A stretch of DNA of 64,000 bases from assembly GCA_948794795.1 (NCBI GenBank), contig CAQGLR010000011.1, positions 1 through 64,000 of the forward strand, in the 5' to 3' direction. This stretch comes from an uncultured Lachnospiraceae bacterium (lineage in GTDB: Bacteria > Bacillota > Clostridia > Lachnospirales > Lachnospiraceae). The translations under genes were made by a program, and so were the position numbers. Under the pieces are notes generated by a model that did no database searches, was not told the origin of the DNA, and worked only from the letters and a program-made list of their open reading frames with translations. Positions 63,005 through 64,000 of this stretch are shown here, in pieces; the first letter of the stretch is position 1; each line of letters begins with the position of its first letter.

Positions 63005-63874
63005 TTAATCTTTTCCTTTACATGGCACTGTCTTTCTGCTGCATGTCTTAAATCCCAGAGATATTGCATCTTTAGGACATTCATGCACACATGCGCCACA
63101 TCTGATACATTCTGCAGAGTCTGGTTTTTCTACAGGGTCTGTATCCATTTTACAAATTGTCTTACATTTACCACATCTAATACACTTATGGTCATCAACT
63201 TCTAAATGGTAAATACTAACCTTATTCAATAATCCATAAATTGCACCAAGCGGACACATCACTTTACAAAAGAAACGGTATATTAAAATACATAAAATAA
63301 TTGTTGCAAAAAGTATAAACATTTTCAAAGAAAAAAGTTTTCCTATTGTCTGCCTTAACTCCTGGTGTGTACTTAAAAGTGGTATTCCACCCTCAAGTGT
63401 CCCTGCTGGACATATAAACTGGCAAAATGCAGGTTTGCCCATTCCCATATAATTAGTTGCTGCTACTGGCAATAACAGTACAAAAACTACCAGAATTATA
63501 TATTTTATGTATAAAAAACCTCTCCAAAGTTTTAACTTTGGTAAAGGGATTTTATGCAAAAGTTCCTGGAACAGTCCAAACGGACACAGCCAGCCACATA
63601 TTCCTCTTCCAAAAAGCACACCAAATGCTAATAGCAGACCAGCTACATAAAAACTGAAATTAAAATCCATTGAACCATTTACTGACTGTAGTGCACCTAT
63701 TGGACAAGACAGGCTGGCGGCTGGACAAGAATAACAGTTAAGGCCTGGATTACAGAACTGTTTCCATTTTCCTTTATAAATCCTGCCTGCTTTAAAATTA
63801 ATTATATGTGCATTAGAAAATCCAAAAGCAGCTGCCTGTACAAGTTTTCTTTTTAACGCATACCTTATTTTCAT
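63005..63874 (-). CDS. 4Fe-4S membrane electron-transfer protein (NapH/polyferredoxin-like)
   Basis: 289 residues. The N-terminal half carries CNPGLNCYSCPAASLSCPIG (Cys41-Cys57), a membrane helix set and GRGICGWLCPFG, the NapH/CcoG-type motif. The C-terminus has two ferredoxin clusters, CIRCGKCKTIC and CIRCGACVHECPKDAI. It probably moves electrons across the membrane to a partner not in the window. GGGGGA marks the start at 63874. It directly follows, on the same strand, a gene of the CD1871A type, a pairing I recall from clostridial redox loci. Confidence 0.88.
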   Translation of the reverse strand: MKIRYALKRKLVQAAAFGFSNAHIINFKAGRIYKGKWKQFCNPGLNCYSCPAASLSCPIGALQSVNGSMDFNFSFYVAGLLLAFGVLFGRGICGWLCPFGLFQELLHKIPLPKLKLWRGFLYIKYIILVVFVLLLPVAATNYMGMGKPAFCQFICPAGTLEGGIPLLSTHQELRQTIGKLFSLKMFILFATIILCILIYRFFCKVMCPLGAIYGLLNKVSIYHLEVDDHKCIRCGKCKTICKMDTDPVEKPDSAECIRCGACVHECPKDAISLGFKTCSRKTVPCKGKD

Positions 63875-63949
63875 AATATCCCCCATGCTATTTCTAACGG
63901 CTCAAATAGCAATATAAAGCTTAATACGGCAGCTCCATTTCCAGCCTGG

Positions 63950-64000
63950 TCATCCCAGCCCGATACATTCCAGGCAGATGTTTACTGCTTTGTTTAACAC
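63950..64000 (-). CDS. CXXC-motif protein, CD1871A-like (C-terminal end only)
   Basis: The window's last 51 bases read, on the minus strand, VLNKAVNICLECIGLG and a stop. This matches my memory of the end of the CD1871A-type small CXXC membrane proteins of clostridia, with CLEC as the CXXC. The rest of the gene is outside the window. It is followed after about 75 bases by the polyferredoxin gene. Confidence 0.6.
   Translation of the reverse strand: MLNKAVNICLECIGLG

Noticed and set aside
1..64000. CRISPR array or prophage
   Set aside because: No evenly spaced direct repeats, and no phage structural, integrase or intact transposase genes were seen.

Overview
The window is AT-rich and codes almost entirely in operons with strong Shine-Dalgarno sites. 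It carries class-2 galT, a GH94 cellobiose phosphorylase, a HydG maturase, a leucine T-box in front of leuA, AgrC/LytTR and intramembrane-sensing histidine kinase systems, and the end of a CD1871A-type CXXC gene. Together these suggest an anaerobic gut Firmicute of the Lachnospiraceae (Clostridium cluster XIVa). The genus cannot be fixed from this window alone.

Layout. 1-12.4 kb is housekeeping: trmB, an AI-2E-type permease, a DUF6348-like protein, a DEAD-box RNA helicase with a long leader, a DUF3783 protein, the nadA-nadB-nadC operon for de novo NAD, a PocR/chemoreceptor-tip hybrid and hydG. 12.5-13.7 kb has no intact gene. It is packed with palindromic repeats and a decayed AAA-ATPase/nuclease gene. 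13.8-20.2 kb is sugar and leucine metabolism: cellobiose phosphorylase, galT, and leuA behind a T-box with a CTC (Leu) specifier. 20.2-22.7 kb is a small degraded island holding an acyltransferase scrap, a second AAA/nuclease remnant, an intact endonuclease/exonuclease/phosphatase protein and an unrecognised partner.

22.7-45.1 kb is a large surface-polysaccharide locus made of two operons on the minus strand. The promoter-proximal operon (45029 to 35713) has a GT4, a GT2, the initiating sugar-phosphate transferase, a co-polymerase, a flippase fused to a second co-polymerase, and a polymerase. The second operon (35401 to 22661) starts with UDP-glucuronate epimerase and UDP-glucose dehydrogenase. 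It adds glycosyltransferases, acetyl/acyl transferases, a CDP-glycerol phosphotransferase, and its own flippase and polymerase. A consistent reading is that the first operon starts the lipid-linked unit, the second supplies sugars and decorations, and two export routes exist. An XRE regulator sits just upstream.

45.3-54.7 kb: XRE regulator, proB, clpB (degenerate CIRCE operator on its promoter) and a two-component/ABC (FtsX-like) module resembling peptide-antibiotic sensing systems. 54.8-64 kb: a HAD phosphatase, a charged coiled-coil protein, an AgrC/AgrA-like pair with no peptide gene beside it, a repeat-rich stretch, a membrane-anchored C39-like peptidase, a Uma2-family protein, an ECF sigma/anti-sigma-like pair, and a polyferredoxin after the end of a CXXC protein.

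The most unusual features are (1) a family of long palindromic, MITE-like elements with one copy nested inside another and a conserved core around a changeable apical hairpin, and (2) the single-ORF Wzx flippase-Wzz co-polymerase fusion. That fusion has a plausible internal start, and both co-polymerases end in domains that look like BY-kinase folds lacking the ATP-binding motif. No tRNA, rRNA, CRISPR array, prophage or intact transposase was recognised.
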